NCBI RefSeq assembly: GCF_000337815.1
Contig: NZ_AOLN01000013.1
Coordinates: 62,001 to 126,000 of the forward strand
Reading direction: 5' to 3'
Length of the DNA stretch: 64,000 bases
From: Haloferax mucosum ATCC BAA-1512
GTDB lineage: Archaea > Halobacteriota > Halobacteria > Halobacteriales > Haloferacaceae
The translations under genes were made by a program, and so were the position numbers. The notes beneath the pieces are model-generated. The model was given only the letters and a program-made list of their open reading frames with translations, had not been told where the DNA came from and searched no databases. Shown in pieces: positions 8,053-17,143 of this stretch. Within the stretch, counting starts at the first letter, position 1. The number at the start of each line of letters is the position of its first letter.

Positions 8053-9291
8053 ATGAACAGACAAAAAATAGCTCTGTTCTGTGTTATTTTAGCTCTGAAT
8101 CTGGTGTTGATTACCGGTGCTCTGCTCTCGGAGAGTGCGCTCACGCTCGCGCTTTTGTTTACCCTCGATGCACTACTCGGAATCGCTCGCATACTCTACG
8201 AACGGGTAGCCGCAGGCCGTCCGTCTAGAGATGAACCGGTAATGCATCATCTTCGATATCTCGAACCACTCTACGATGTCGTCTTCGACAAACGAGGAAG
8301 CTTTCAGATTCGAAGTTGGTTGCCGCCGGTCTACCCACGGAACCTCCCGTACGTGATCGACCAGTGGGGGATTTTTTTCTGGCTGGTCCCGATTGCTGGG
8401 ATCACGTGGCTGGGACTGGAGCCATTTGCGGGTGGGTTGGGATTCACTGCGCTACCGGCACTCGTCCTAATCGGGACCAAACACTACTTGATACTCCAAA
8501 CGTGGGAGGCGAACGGAACGTACGCGAACGCGTCGGCACGCACCATCCGTCGAAGTCGTGAACTCTTCTATCTCACGGTCATCACGTGTTTCGCCGTCTG
8601 GGGGTTCTCCACGACCGAGCCATCCCCCGCACACGTGACCGCCAGCACGACAATCTGGTGTCTCCCCAAATTCCTGTTCGAGTGTCGTGAGTCTGGATTC
8701 GGTCCGTGGCCGCTCACTTTCGACCCGGCCATCGACGACGAAGACGACGAACTGTCACTCACGGTCACCGAGCCACGGCGTGTGTTTCGAAACGAATGGC
8801 GCGTCGTCCGTGACTGGGCGATATACGAGGGGCTTTCGTACGCGGTTCTCGTGGTTCCTTATCTCGGTTCGCTCCTCGCACTGGTCGGTCTCTTCGTGTA
8901 CGGCTCGCTACGAACCGCATTCGTCGGTTTCGGAATCGCCACTTTGGTGTCGCCGCTCGCAACCGTTTCGCTGGCACTGCTCGTCTTTTCGTGGGGCTAC
9001 GCGCACGAGGAGTACCGAATCTACGACGACAAACTCGTCGCGTACGACACGCGCCTTGCGGAACCACAGTGGGTCGTCCCAATCGAGGATGTCGAGTCGG
9101 TCGCAGTCGGTGACGACCCGCTCGGGTCGATTTTTGGGTTGTTCAACCCGCTCCCATTCACCAAATACCCAGTTCGAATCGAACCGCGAGACGGCGACGA
9201 GAGACGGCTCAGGGCACTCGTTGACCCGGAGGGATTCGTCCGAGAACTGCGGAGAGTGCGAGAACCGCGAACGCGACCCGAGACCGGATAA
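8053..9291 (+). CDS. Multi-pass membrane protein with C-terminal PH-like domain, function unknown
   Basis: 412 residues. Hydrophobic helices lie near 7-28, 100-150 and 165-185, with a second cluster around 250-320. The last 95 residues are soluble and start EYRIYDDKLVAYD, then WVVPIEDVESV and YPVRIEPRDG, the beta-strand pattern of a small PH-like domain. I do not recognise a named family with certainty; similar haloarchaeal membrane proteins are annotated only as DUFs. The ATG at 8053 follows the AT-rich stretch AGGTATATG. It is alone on its strand after a gap of about 200 bp. Confidence 0.8.
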   Translation: MNRQKIALFCVILALNLVLITGALLSESALTLALLFTLDALLGIARILYERVAAGRPSRDEPVMHHLRYLEPLYDVVFDKRGSFQIRSWLPPVYPRNLPYVIDQWGIFFWLVPIAGITWLGLEPFAGGLGFTALPALVLIGTKHYLILQTWEANGTYANASARTIRRSRELFYLTVITCFAVWGFSTTEPSPAHVTASTTIWCLPKFLFECRESGFGPWPLTFDPAIDDEDDELSLTVTEPRRVFRNEWRVVRDWAIYEGLSYAVLVVPYLGSLLALVGLFVYGSLRTAFVGFGIATLVSPLATVSLALLVFSWGYAHEEYRIYDDKLVAYDTRLAEPQWVVPIEDVESVAVGDDPLGSIFGLFNPLPFTKYPVRIEPRDGDERRLRALVDPEGFVRELRRVREPRTRPETG

Positions 9292-9377
9292 CGCGGCCGT
9301 CAACCGCACACCAGCCGGCGGGCGGCAACCCAACCCCAGCAGAAACGCTACTATAGGACACAGCCCGAATCTGTCGA

Positions 9378-9872
9378 GTGATGACCGCCACGTACACCCT
9401 CGTCCCCGAGTTTCCAGCCCCCGAGACGTACGTCGAACTCCGCGCGGCCGCCGAGATGTCACCTCGTTCGCTCGCCGCCGCGAAACAGGGCGTTCCGAAC
9501 ACGACGTTCGGCGTCAGCGTCGTTCTCGACTCGGCGGCCGACGGAAGCGACGATGCCGCCGACGGCGATGAAGAAGTCGTCGGAATGGGGAGACTCGTCG
9601 GCGACGGCGGAACCGTCTATCAGGTCGTAGACGTAGCCGTCCACCCCGACCACCAAGGGCGGGGTCTCGGAAGCCGAATTATGGACGCGCTCATCGACTA
9701 CCTCGACCGCGAGGCCCCGCCGTCGGCGTTCGTGAACCTCATGGCCGACGTTGACGGCTACTACGAGCGCTGGGGATTCGAACCGACAGCGCCGGCGTCG
9801 AAGGGGATGTTTCTCCGCGTCGGCGATGATGGCGTTCGCGGGCGCGAGGAGTCTCCAGACGCCCAGTCGTGA
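9378..9872 (+). CDS. GNAT-family N-acetyltransferase
   Basis: A 164-residue GCN5-related acetyltransferase. The acetyl-CoA pyrophosphate loop is clear in VAVHPDHQGRGLGSRIMDAL (about residues 92-111), and the C-terminal strand motif GYYERWGFEP follows. The substrate cannot be read from the sequence; small-molecule acetylation is usual for this group. An Asp-rich insertion (about 55-72) is a halophile feature. It is followed 54 bp later by a methyltransferase on the same strand and may be co-transcribed with it. Confidence 0.9.
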   Translation: MMTATYTLVPEFPAPETYVELRAAAEMSPRSLAAAKQGVPNTTFGVSVVLDSAADGSDDAADGDEEVVGMGRLVGDGGTVYQVVDVAVHPDHQGRGLGSRIMDALIDYLDREAPPSAFVNLMADVDGYYERWGFEPTAPASKGMFLRVGDDGVRGREESPDAQS

Positions 9873-9926
9873 GCGACGTCCCCTAACCGAGCGAAGATTT
9901 AAGCGCGTCTCGGCCGCAACACGCCC

Positions 9927-10676
9927 ATGGAATCGGATGGCGTCGTCGATTTCTACGACACGTGGGCACCGTTCTACGACGCAGAAGAGACGCCGACCGA
10001 AGACGTAGCGTACTACCTCGACCGCGCCCGTGAGACCGACGGGCGGGTGCTGGAGGTCGGATGCGGGACCGGTCGCATATATCTCGAACTCCTCCGTTCG
10101 GGAATCGATGCGGTCGGTATCGACCTCTCCGAGGGCATGCTCGGACGACTCCGCGAGAAAGCGGCCGACGCGGGACTATCGCCCGACGTTCGGCGGGCCG
10201 ATATGCGGACCTTCACCGTCGAAGAGCCGTTCGAACTCGTTATCGTCCCGTTCCGGGCGTTTCTCCACAACCTCACCGTCGAGGACCAACTGACCGCGCT
10301 CCGGTCGCTACTCGCCGCGACGACCGACGACGGCGGGGTGGTGCTGAACTTCTATGCGCCCGACTGCGAGTTCGTCGCGGAGAATTACGGCACCGAAGAA
10401 ACGTCGCCGGTCGAAATCGACGGCGAGACGTACCGCGTGCTCCACCGCGCGGACTTCGAAGACGAACTCGAAGGCATCGTCAAAGGCGAAAAAGTGCTGT
10501 TCGATGCCGACGACGACGTCGTCGTCTCCGAAACCTACCGGGTCAAGTCGGTCTCGAAGCGCGAGTTCGAACTCCTGTTGCGACTCGTCGGCGCGTCGTC
10601 GTGGGACCTCACGAACTTCGAGGGCGAGTCGCCGACCGACGTCACAGACGAACTCGTATGGTCGATTCGGCCGTAG
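9927..10676 (+). CDS. Class I SAM-dependent methyltransferase
   Basis: 249 residues with a Rossmann-type AdoMet site: VLEVGCGTGRIYLEL (about 39-53) as motif I, AVGIDLSEGML as motif II and a long beta-rich C-terminal half. The opening FYDTWAPFYDAEE is typical of small-molecule or ubiquinone/sugar-type methyltransferases. The acceptor is unknown. A TATA-like GATTTAAGCG sits about 30 bp before the ATG, so it can also be transcribed separately from the upstream acetyltransferase. Confidence 0.9.
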   Translation: MESDGVVDFYDTWAPFYDAEETPTEDVAYYLDRARETDGRVLEVGCGTGRIYLELLRSGIDAVGIDLSEGMLGRLREKAADAGLSPDVRRADMRTFTVEEPFELVIVPFRAFLHNLTVEDQLTALRSLLAATTDDGGVVLNFYAPDCEFVAENYGTEETSPVEIDGETYRVLHRADFEDELEGIVKGEKVLFDADDDVVVSETYRVKSVSKREFELLLRLVGASSWDLTNFEGESPTDVTDELVWSIRP

Positions 10677-10705
10677 AAGAGGGCGCTCTGTCGGCGACGG
10701 GTAGC

Positions 10706-11998
10706 TTAGGCGCTTACGCGCTCACGGTCGGGTTCGGGGCGCGTTTCGACCGGTTCGCCGAAGGCGTAGACGGTCTGGTGGGCAGTCACCCGAACGCGGG
10801 CGAAATTTCCGGGTTCGAGTCCGTGTTCCGAGGCGTTCTGGACGATAATCTGGCGGTACGCTTCGTCGCGGCACTTCACGGAGTCGCCGGTGCCGTCCTG
10901 TACGACGAGAACGTCGTGTTCGGTGCCGACCATGTCCTCGTAGGCGGCGGCGACGATATCCATCTTCGCTTCGGACATCTCCTTCGAGCGCTCCTTTTTG
11001 ATGGTCCCGCCGAGTCCCTTCAGGTCGGCGGCATCGGTGCCGGGGCGCTTTGAAAAGCGCGTGACGTTGATCTTCTCGGGGCGAATCTCACGGAGGAGAG
11101 CCATCGACCGCTCGTGGTCCTCGTCGGTCTCGGTCGGGTAGCCGACGATGAAGTCCGTCGAGAGCGTCCAGTAGTCGAGCGTCTCGTCGAACGTCTCGAC
11201 GATCTCTTTGAACTTGTCCACGCGGTGTTGCCGACGCATGTGTTCGAGCACCTCGTCCGAGCCGGACTGGACGGGCGCGTGGATGAAGTTGTAGAGTGTG
11301 TCGTGCTTGGCGAACACGTCGGCGAGGTCCTGCCGGATACCGTGGACGCCGCCGGGATTCGCCATCCCGACGCGGACGCGAAACTCACCCTCGATTTCCG
11401 AGCAGATGCGGTCGAGAAGCTCCGGAAGCTTTCGGTCGCCGTTGTCCCAGCCGTAGACGCCGGTGTCTTGGCCGGTGATTCGGAGTTCTTTCGCGCCGGC
11501 GTGGACGAGCGCGCGAGCCTTCTCGACGTTCTCTTGGACCGACGGCGAGTCCACGCGACCGGTTGCGAACTTCGTGATGCAGTACGAGCAGTTCGACATG
11601 CACCCGCGGGCGATGGGAAGGATGCCAACGATACCGTCTAAGACCGGCTCGACGCCGGGACCGGGTGTCGGGCACTCGCCGTTCGTGACGGCGGTCGGGA
11701 CATCGTCCCAGTGGAGAATCTGGGCGTCGATATCCTCGTTTCTGAAGTCGTCGCCCTGTGCGAGCGCCATACAGCCGGTGACGATGAGGTCGGCGGTCTC
11801 CTGTTCGAGTTCTTTGGCCCGACGGAGCATGTTCCGCTCCGTCTTCTCCACGACCGTACAGGTGTTCATGATGGCGACGTCGGCTTCCTCGGGACCATCG
11901 ACGCGGTAGTGTCCCGCGTCACGGAGCGCACTCTCGATGGCGCGGCTCTCGCCGCGGTTCGAGGTACAGCCGTACGTCTCGATGTGGTATCGGGCCAT
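10706..11998 (-). CDS. tRNA t6A37 methylthiotransferase (radical SAM)
   Basis: A 430-residue methylthiotransferase that converts t6A to ms2t6A at position 37 of ANN-decoding tRNAs. The N-terminal UPF0004 domain carries Cys11, Cys47 and Cys76 for the auxiliary 4Fe-4S cluster. The radical-SAM triad is Cys133, Cys137 and Cys140 in RGCMSNCSYC. The C-terminal TRAM domain occupies roughly residues 360-420. The archaeal/eukaryotic CDKAL1-like branch (e-MtaB) is the natural assignment. It converges with the methyltransferase gene, and 274 bp without a gene separates its start from deoC. Confidence 0.94.
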   Translation of the reverse strand: MARYHIETYGCTSNRGESRAIESALRDAGHYRVDGPEEADVAIMNTCTVVEKTERNMLRRAKELEQETADLIVTGCMALAQGDDFRNEDIDAQILHWDDVPTAVTNGECPTPGPGVEPVLDGIVGILPIARGCMSNCSYCITKFATGRVDSPSVQENVEKARALVHAGAKELRITGQDTGVYGWDNGDRKLPELLDRICSEIEGEFRVRVGMANPGGVHGIRQDLADVFAKHDTLYNFIHAPVQSGSDEVLEHMRRQHRVDKFKEIVETFDETLDYWTLSTDFIVGYPTETDEDHERSMALLREIRPEKINVTRFSKRPGTDAADLKGLGGTIKKERSKEMSEAKMDIVAAAYEDMVGTEHDVLVVQDGTGDSVKCRDEAYRQIIVQNASEHGLEPGNFARVRVTAHQTVYAFGEPVETRPEPDRERVSA

Positions 11999-12272
11999 TC
12001 GGTTACTCCACGTATCGGGTCCGCGGGCAAAAGAGGCGCGGTCTCGGACGGTGCGTGCTACAAAACACGTCGAATAATGATTGTAGTGAGCTGACGTTCG
12101 ATTTCGACCGTAGGGCGCTCTCGATTCGACCCGGTGGGGCCATCACGGACGACCGCTCGGAAAGAGAGAGAGAGACGAGTCGGCGAAGCGGGTCTATTTG
12201 CGACCGGGCGGGTTACACGACGAGCGCGGAACGACGAGTCAGTAACGCGAGCGCGACGAGCGGTCGAGACGC

Positions 12273-12911
12273 CTATGCTTCCGGTGCTCCGGAGACGATT
12301 TCGACGCCCGAGGACGCGCCGATTCGTTCCGCACCGGCCTCGAACATCGCCAGCGCCTCGTCGTACGAACCGACGCCGCCAGAGGCCTTGACGGGGAGGT
12401 ACTCGGCCATGAGTTCGACGTCTTCGACCGTCGCGCCACCGTCGGCGAAGCCAGTCGAGGTCTTGACGAACGCGGCGTCCGCTTCGGCGGCCGCTTCGCA
12501 AGCGCGGTGTTTCTCCTCGTCGGTGAGAAGCGCCGTCTCGATGATGACTTTCACCGGGATGGGGACGGCGGCGACGACCTCCGAGATGTCCTCGGTGACG
12601 GCCTCGTCGTCACCGGCTTTGAGGCGACCGACGTTGATGACCATGTCCAGTTCGTCGGCACCGGCTTCCCACGCATCGACGGCCTCCACGCGCTTTGCGA
12701 CCGTCGTGTGCTGGCCGTGCGGGAAGCCGACGACCGTTGCGAGGAGCACGTCGGGGGCGTACTCGCTCGCCTCGGCGACGTAACACGGTGGGATACAGGC
12801 GTTCATCCCCCACTCGTCGGCGTCGTCGAGGACGGCTTCCACGTCGGCCATCGTCGTCTCGGGACCGAGCACGGTGTGGTCGATACGGGCGGCGAGGTCG
12901 TCTCGATTCAT
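12273..12911 (-). CDS. deoC: Deoxyribose-phosphate aldolase
   Basis: A 212-residue class I aldolase that splits 2-deoxyribose 5-phosphate into acetaldehyde and glyceraldehyde 3-phosphate. The Schiff-base lysine is Lys150 in FVKTSTGF; a second conserved lysine follows in PVKASGGV (about 176), and the catalytic aspartate region ELDMVINVG is at 87-95. The start is the ATG ending at 12911 ([15 protein letters not shown]); the much longer open frame upstream is antisense to the next gene. With the PfkB kinase at 14.2 kb and uridine phosphorylase at 17.1 kb it suggests nucleoside salvage, though they are not one operon. Confidence 0.95.
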   Translation of the reverse strand: MNRDDLAARIDHTVLGPETTMADVEAVLDDADEWGMNACIPPCYVAEASEYAPDVLLATVVGFPHGQHTTVAKRVEAVDAWEAGADELDMVINVGRLKAGDDEAVTEDISEVVAAVPIPVKVIIETALLTDEEKHRACEAAAEADAAFVKTSTGFADGGATVEDVELMAEYLPVKASGGVGSYDEALAMFEAGAERIGASSGVEIVSGAPEA

Positions 12912-12977
12912 ATCGGGAGGAGGCGACGCGGGCCTAAAGAACGTAAGGCTTTCACGCCGCCCCGTCGCGCCTCCTGC

Positions 12978-13790
12978 ATGGCCATCCTCCCCGAAGGATT
13001 CGCGCTTCCCCCACTGCCGTATCTCGTCGTTCTCGTCGTGGGACTCGTCGGTGTCGGCGTCGGACTCGTCCGCACGCGTCCGACCGTCTCGTCGGCGCAC
13101 GTCATCGCGCTCGTCCCGTGGATGGTGACCGGCTCCGTGTTGCACGTCCTGTACGTGGTCGGACTGCTCCCGCCGGCGGTCGAGCCGCTGGCCGGAACGC
13201 CGTCGGTCTACCTCACGGTTGCACTCGTCGCGGGAGCGACGTGGGTCGCGCTCGATGCGGCCGACGCCGCCTCCCCGCGAGCACTCGCCGGGCCGGGCGT
13301 CGTCGGCGGCGGTGTCCTGCTCGTGTCGGCGATTCGAGCCGGTGTCGCCGCCGGAACACTCGCGCTCTTTTGGCCGGGCGTCGGTCTCGTCGCGTCCGTC
13401 GTCGTCAGCCTGGTCGCGTGGCCAGCCTTGAAGCGGTTCTCGCCGGAGACGGCCGTCGCAGGAACGCTCGGGTGGCTTGCTATCTTCGGGCACACCCTCG
13501 ACGCCGTCTCGACCGCCGTCGGCATCGACGTGCTCGGATTCGGCGAGCGAACGCCGCTTTCGAAGGTTATCCTCGAAGCGGCCGCGGCGCTTCCGACCGC
13601 GGACGTTATCGGCGTCGGCTGGCTGTTCGTCCTCGTAAAACTCGCCGTAGCGGGACTGGTCGTGACGCTTCTCGCCGACTACGTCCGCGAGGAACCGACC
13701 GAGGGATCGCTCCTGTTGGGCTTCGTCGCGGCAGTCGGTCTCGGACCGGGCGTTCACAACCTGCTGTTGTTCGCTATTTCGGGCGCCTGA
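12978..13790 (+). CDS. DUF63-type haloarchaeal integral membrane protein
   Basis: 270 residues with about seven or eight hydrophobic helices and almost no soluble loops. The ATG at 12978 ([13 protein letters not shown]) lies 66 bp from the divergent deoC start. An in-frame extension upstream is antisense to deoC and should not be used. Motifs such as [17 protein letters not shown] and the run of TM helices match the DUF63 family as I remember it. The function is unknown. It may share a promoter region with deoC but is not obviously related to it. Confidence 0.85.
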   Translation: MAILPEGFALPPLPYLVVLVVGLVGVGVGLVRTRPTVSSAHVIALVPWMVTGSVLHVLYVVGLLPPAVEPLAGTPSVYLTVALVAGATWVALDAADAASPRALAGPGVVGGGVLLVSAIRAGVAAGTLALFWPGVGLVASVVVSLVAWPALKRFSPETAVAGTLGWLAIFGHTLDAVSTAVGIDVLGFGERTPLSKVILEAAAALPTADVIGVGWLFVLVKLAVAGLVVTLLADYVREEPTEGSLLLGFVAAVGLGPGVHNLLLFAISGA

Positions 13791-13844
13791 CGGATTCGAC
13801 TATCCTTTCGTTTTGGTGCTGTGCGAGCGGCCTACATCGCCGAG

Positions 13845-13967
13845 ATGCACGAGTGGCCATCGACACTTCTCTGGCGAAAACTCAGCGGTATCGGCCACAT
13901 CCTCGCCGGCGTGTTCATCGCCCTCGCGGGCATCTTGCGCGCGCTGTCGATGATGCCCGACCGATGA
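13845..13967 (+). CDS. Possible 40-residue single-helix membrane protein
   Basis: A short frame starting MHEWPSTLLWRKLSG, then a hydrophobic helix (about residues 16-34), ending MMPDR. An in-frame GTG lies 8 codons upstream (13821). It follows the DUF63 gene by 54 bp on the same strand. One helix with flanking charged residues is plausible for a microprotein, but a frame this short can arise by chance in GC-rich DNA. Confidence 0.35.
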   Translation: MHEWPSTLLWRKLSGIGHILAGVFIALAGILRALSMMPDR

Positions 13968-14162
13968 GGGACCATCGTGACCGCATCGATGGACGTGCCG
14001 ACTGCCGGGGCGGAATCGACGGACGACTAACGGACAGCTACCAACGGACGAACTCCGGTTTTTAGCGACTTTGATAGCTGACAGTCGGCGGGCGACCGAG
14101 GCGTCGAGCGACCAGCCGACCCGGGAAAGTTATCTGACAGGCGACTCGATTCACGAGGACGC

Positions 14163-15083
14163 ATGTCCCGTGTCATCTGCGCCGGCCACGTGAACTGGGA
14201 CGTCACCCTTCGCGTGGACGCGCTTCCCGACCCCGACGGCGAGGCGACCGTCGAATCTCGCGTCGGTGCCGGCGGTGGAAGCGCCGCCAACGTCGCCAGC
14301 GGACTCGTCGGTTTGGGCGTCTCGTCGTCGCTTCTCGGCAGTGTCGGCGACGACGAACACGGTCACGCCGCCGTCGCCGAACTCGCCTCGAAGGGGGTCG
14401 ATTGCCGCTACGTCGTCAACGTCGAACACGGGCCGACGACCGTCAAATACGTCGTCGTCGATGCCGCGGGCGAAGTGTTCGTTCTCGGGTCGCCCGGCGT
14501 GAACGAGGTGTTCGAGGCCGCCGACCTCCCGGAAGAGCCACTGGCCGCCGCCGACCACCTCCACCTGACGAGTCAAGCGCCGGCGACGGCCGCCGCGCTC
14601 GCCCGCCGCGCCGACGCCGTCGGAACGACCGTCAGCTTCGACCCGGGACGGCGCATCGGCGACCGCGGCTACACCGACGCGCTTCCGGCGGTCGATTACG
14701 TCTTCCTCAACGACCGCGAAGCCGCGGCCGCGCTCGGCGAAGCCAGCGCGAACGACAGCGACGCCGCCACCAACGGGAGTGCCGTCGCTACGGCGCTCGA
14801 ACGGACGACGCTCGTACTCAAACACGGGCCGAAAGGCGCGGAAGTTCGAGACGGAGACGAACGACACGTCCACCCGGGCTATCCCATCGACGCCGTGGAT
14901 ACGACCGGCGCGGGCGACGCCTTCGCCTCGGGATTCATCGCCGCCCGGCTCGACGGCGCATCGTACGAACGTGCGCTCGCGGTCGCAAACGCCTGTGGCG
15001 CGTTGACCGCCGCCGAACCCGGCGCGCGGACACAACTCAGTTGGGACCGGTTAGACGACCTCACCGACGGCGAAAACACCTGA
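14163..15083 (+). CDS. PfkB-family sugar kinase (ribokinase-like)
   Basis: 306 residues with both PfkB signatures. The first is GAGGGSAANVASGLVGLG near 37-54; the second is DTTGAGDAFASGFIAARL near 241-258, holding the catalytic Asp of GAGD. The length and the GG-x4-N motif fit ribokinase or a related sugar or nucleoside kinase. The exact substrate cannot be read. Its place near deoC and uridine phosphorylase makes ribose, deoxyribose or a nucleoside plausible. The start ATG follows a TATA-like TTATCTG at about 14130. Confidence 0.9.
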   Translation: MSRVICAGHVNWDVTLRVDALPDPDGEATVESRVGAGGGSAANVASGLVGLGVSSSLLGSVGDDEHGHAAVAELASKGVDCRYVVNVEHGPTTVKYVVVDAAGEVFVLGSPGVNEVFEAADLPEEPLAAADHLHLTSQAPATAAALARRADAVGTTVSFDPGRRIGDRGYTDALPAVDYVFLNDREAAAALGEASANDSDAATNGSAVATALERTTLVLKHGPKGAEVRDGDERHVHPGYPIDAVDTTGAGDAFASGFIAARLDGASYERALAVANACGALTAAEPGARTQLSWDRLDDLTDGENT

Positions 15084-15161
15084 AAGACGGCTACATCTGC
15101 GGGTTCGAAATCGGCAGGAGGACCCGACCAATTTTATCCTCACCGGTCATCGGTGGGTACA

Positions 15162-15686
15162 ATGCTGAGACACGTGTCGGCCGTCGTCGCCGCGCTCGGA
15201 GTCGTTCCGGGTGCTGGCGAGTTCGCCGGGCGAGTGGCACTCGGTGCCGTCGTCGGCGTCGCGGCCGCGATTGTGATGGATATTCCGATGTGGCGGCAAG
15301 ACGAGGGCTTCACCCCGGCCTACATCGCCGCATCGGTGCTTCGTCGGACGAAACCGGGCGAGGTCGGCTTTCTCGACGCCAACGTCGTCCACCACGTCGC
15401 CGGCGCGCTCTCGGGGGTCCTCTACGCGCTCGTCTACCTCGCAACCGACTTCGTGGTCCCGGATATGCCGCTTTTCGGCATCGACGTGCCGTCGCACCTC
15501 GTTGCGACCGGCACGGTCGTGACGAGTATCTACCTCCTGTTTTCGCACGTTGTGCTCCCTCGCGCCGGGCGGACGATTTACGAAGAGCGCGCGACTGCGG
15601 TCCGCGGTCAGTGGCTCCGCTCGTCGCTCGTCTTCGGCGCGACGCTGTTGCTTCTCGGCCCGGCGTTGTTCACCGGGGTCACATGA
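15162..15686 (+). CDS. Membrane protein of unknown function
   Basis: 174 residues from the ATG at 15162; a GTG at 15153 would add three. There are about four hydrophobic helices (for example VALGAVVGVAAAIVMDIPMW, VVHHVAGALSGVLYALVYLA and a last one near the C-terminus) with short loops. A TATA-like TTTTAT at 15133 lies about 28 bp before the ATG, supporting a leaderless start there. No family recognised. Confidence 0.7.
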   Translation: MLRHVSAVVAALGVVPGAGEFAGRVALGAVVGVAAAIVMDIPMWRQDEGFTPAYIAASVLRRTKPGEVGFLDANVVHHVAGALSGVLYALVYLATDFVVPDMPLFGIDVPSHLVATGTVVTSIYLLFSHVVLPRAGRTIYEERATAVRGQWLRSSLVFGATLLLLGPALFTGVT

Positions 15687-15971
15687 TGGAGATGGTGAGC
15701 CGTTGACGGACGCTCCTCATCAGTCTCCTCGCGGGCCGTCGGCGTTGGTCTCGCTTCAGTCGCCGGAAGTGCCGGTGTTTCCCCTCCTACTTACGGTAGC
15801 TCCATCTACGTCATCAGTCTCACCTTCCTCGAAATCGAGGCCGCGACCGCCAAACGTCGAGTCTCTACTAGGTGATTCCCTCGGCGGACTGCTATCGTTG
15901 AGCGTCGAGTCCCCCTCACGATGACTCGGCTGAGCTGAATCTGACGCCAGTTTGACGCCCGACCGCGCGGC

Positions 15972-16406
15972 CTATCGAACCGTCGTCACTGGAATCTCTG
16001 ACTGCCTGACGAGCGACTCGGGGACGCTCCCGAGGACGAACTCCTGTAGGTGCGACCGGCCGTGAGTCCCCACGACGATGTGGTCCGCGCCGTATTCGGC
16101 CGCCGCTTCTAGAATCATCTCGGCGACCCGACCAACCGCGACCCCTGTCTGAAGCGAGACGTCGTGGTCGTCCGCTATCGTCCGTGCACTCGAAAAGAGG
16201 TCTTCTGCATGGTCTCGCCGGTCTTCGAGCCAGTCTTCCCACTCGCTTGGATGGTCCCCCCACCCGCTTGCCGCCGTCTCGTCCGTGTGGCTATCGACGA
16301 CGTACAGCACCGTAATCGTCTGCGACCCGAACACCTCACAGGCGAATTCGAGTGCGTTCTCTGACAGTGGCGACCCGTCGAAGGGGACGAGGACGTGTTC
16401 GACCAT
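15972..16406 (-). CDS. Universal stress protein A family
   Basis: 144 residues, a single UspA domain. It begins HVLVPFDGSPLSENALEFA and ends with the ATP-binding G-2x-G-9x-G-S signature in GTHGRSHLQEFVLGS, followed by IPVTTVR. Proteins of this type bind ATP or are tied to stress responses; the partner is unknown. It is a stand-alone gene on the minus strand, and 285 bp without a supported gene separates it from the previous plus-strand gene. Confidence 0.93.
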   Translation of the reverse strand: MVEHVLVPFDGSPLSENALEFACEVFGSQTITVLYVVDSHTDETAASGWGDHPSEWEDWLEDRRDHAEDLFSSARTIADDHDVSLQTGVAVGRVAEMILEAAAEYGADHIVVGTHGRSHLQEFVLGSVPESLVRQSEIPVTTVR

Positions 16407-16509
16407 AGAGAGACTACGCCCCGGAACTCAATAATCACGTCTGACCGTTTCACAGACAGTCGGGAGTATATGACTTTCAGGACGTCTACCTGCCGACGAA
16501 GAGCGTCAC

Positions 16510-16926
16510 TCAAGCGTCGAGATATCGAACCCAGCGTCGCAGGAGCGTCGCGGCGACCCACCCGGACGTGTTCGAGACGATGTCGCCGGCGGTATCTACG
16601 CGGTCGCCCGCCATGAGCACGAAGTGCGGCGTCGAAGCTTCGACGACTTCCCAGCCGACGCTGACGCCCAAAAGCAGGACGAGCGCGGGGGACGGCGAGT
16701 ACCGAAAGCGGAACGACCACGCGACGAGCACGGCGCTACACGACGAGTGCATGGCGATATCCCACCACCAAATCGACTCGTACAGCGGGAGCAGACCGAG
16801 ACTCACCACGATGAGCGTGACGAATGCGAGCACGCGGGGACTTCTCGCCGCGGCCACGGTCCAAAATCGCAAGTCACCGCTCTGTGTCGCCGGCGCGGAG
16901 ACCGCAGAGCCAGACCGAGTTCCCAT
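16510..16926 (-). CDS. Small VanZ/YjdF-like membrane protein
   Basis: 138 residues with about three helices. Conserved polar residues lie within the membrane part: WWDIAMHSSCSAVL (Asp and His), GVSVGWEVVEA (Trp-Glu-x2-Glu) and DTAGDIVSNTSGWVAA (Asp and Asn). This D-x3-H, WExxE, D-x3-N pattern is that of the VanZ/DUF2238 (YjdF) membrane families, whose reaction is not established. The assignment is by motif memory only. Confidence 0.65.
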   Translation of the reverse strand: MGTRSGSAVSAPATQSGDLRFWTVAAARSPRVLAFVTLIVVSLGLLPLYESIWWWDIAMHSSCSAVLVAWSFRFRYSPSPALVLLLGVSVGWEVVEASTPHFVLMAGDRVDTAGDIVSNTSGWVAATLLRRWVRYLDA

Positions 16927-17143
16927 CGGTTCGTTGGACGCGGCAGTGTGGATTAGTTAGCCGCTCAATTATATTCGATAGACGCCGTCTATGCATGTTT
17001 TAGGCCGTTCAAACACTTCAATTCGAATTCGTTACGAGTCGCCTACTGACCGAGGCGCTCGCGCTGACTCCGAGCGGTCGAGACGTCGAATCGAGGTTTC
17101 TCCGAACCGCGTCGTTTTTGCCCGCGACCCGAGACGTTCGAAT

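Noticed and set aside
12912-13757. N-terminal extension of deoC by nearly 300 residues
   Set aside because: The added sequence is antisense to the DUF63 gene and Arg/Glu-rich; DeoC proteins start at the ATG used here.
15550-15924. 124-codon plus-strand frame after the 15162 membrane gene
   Set aside because: It overlaps that gene in another frame and is Ser/Pro/Arg-rich with few acidic residues.
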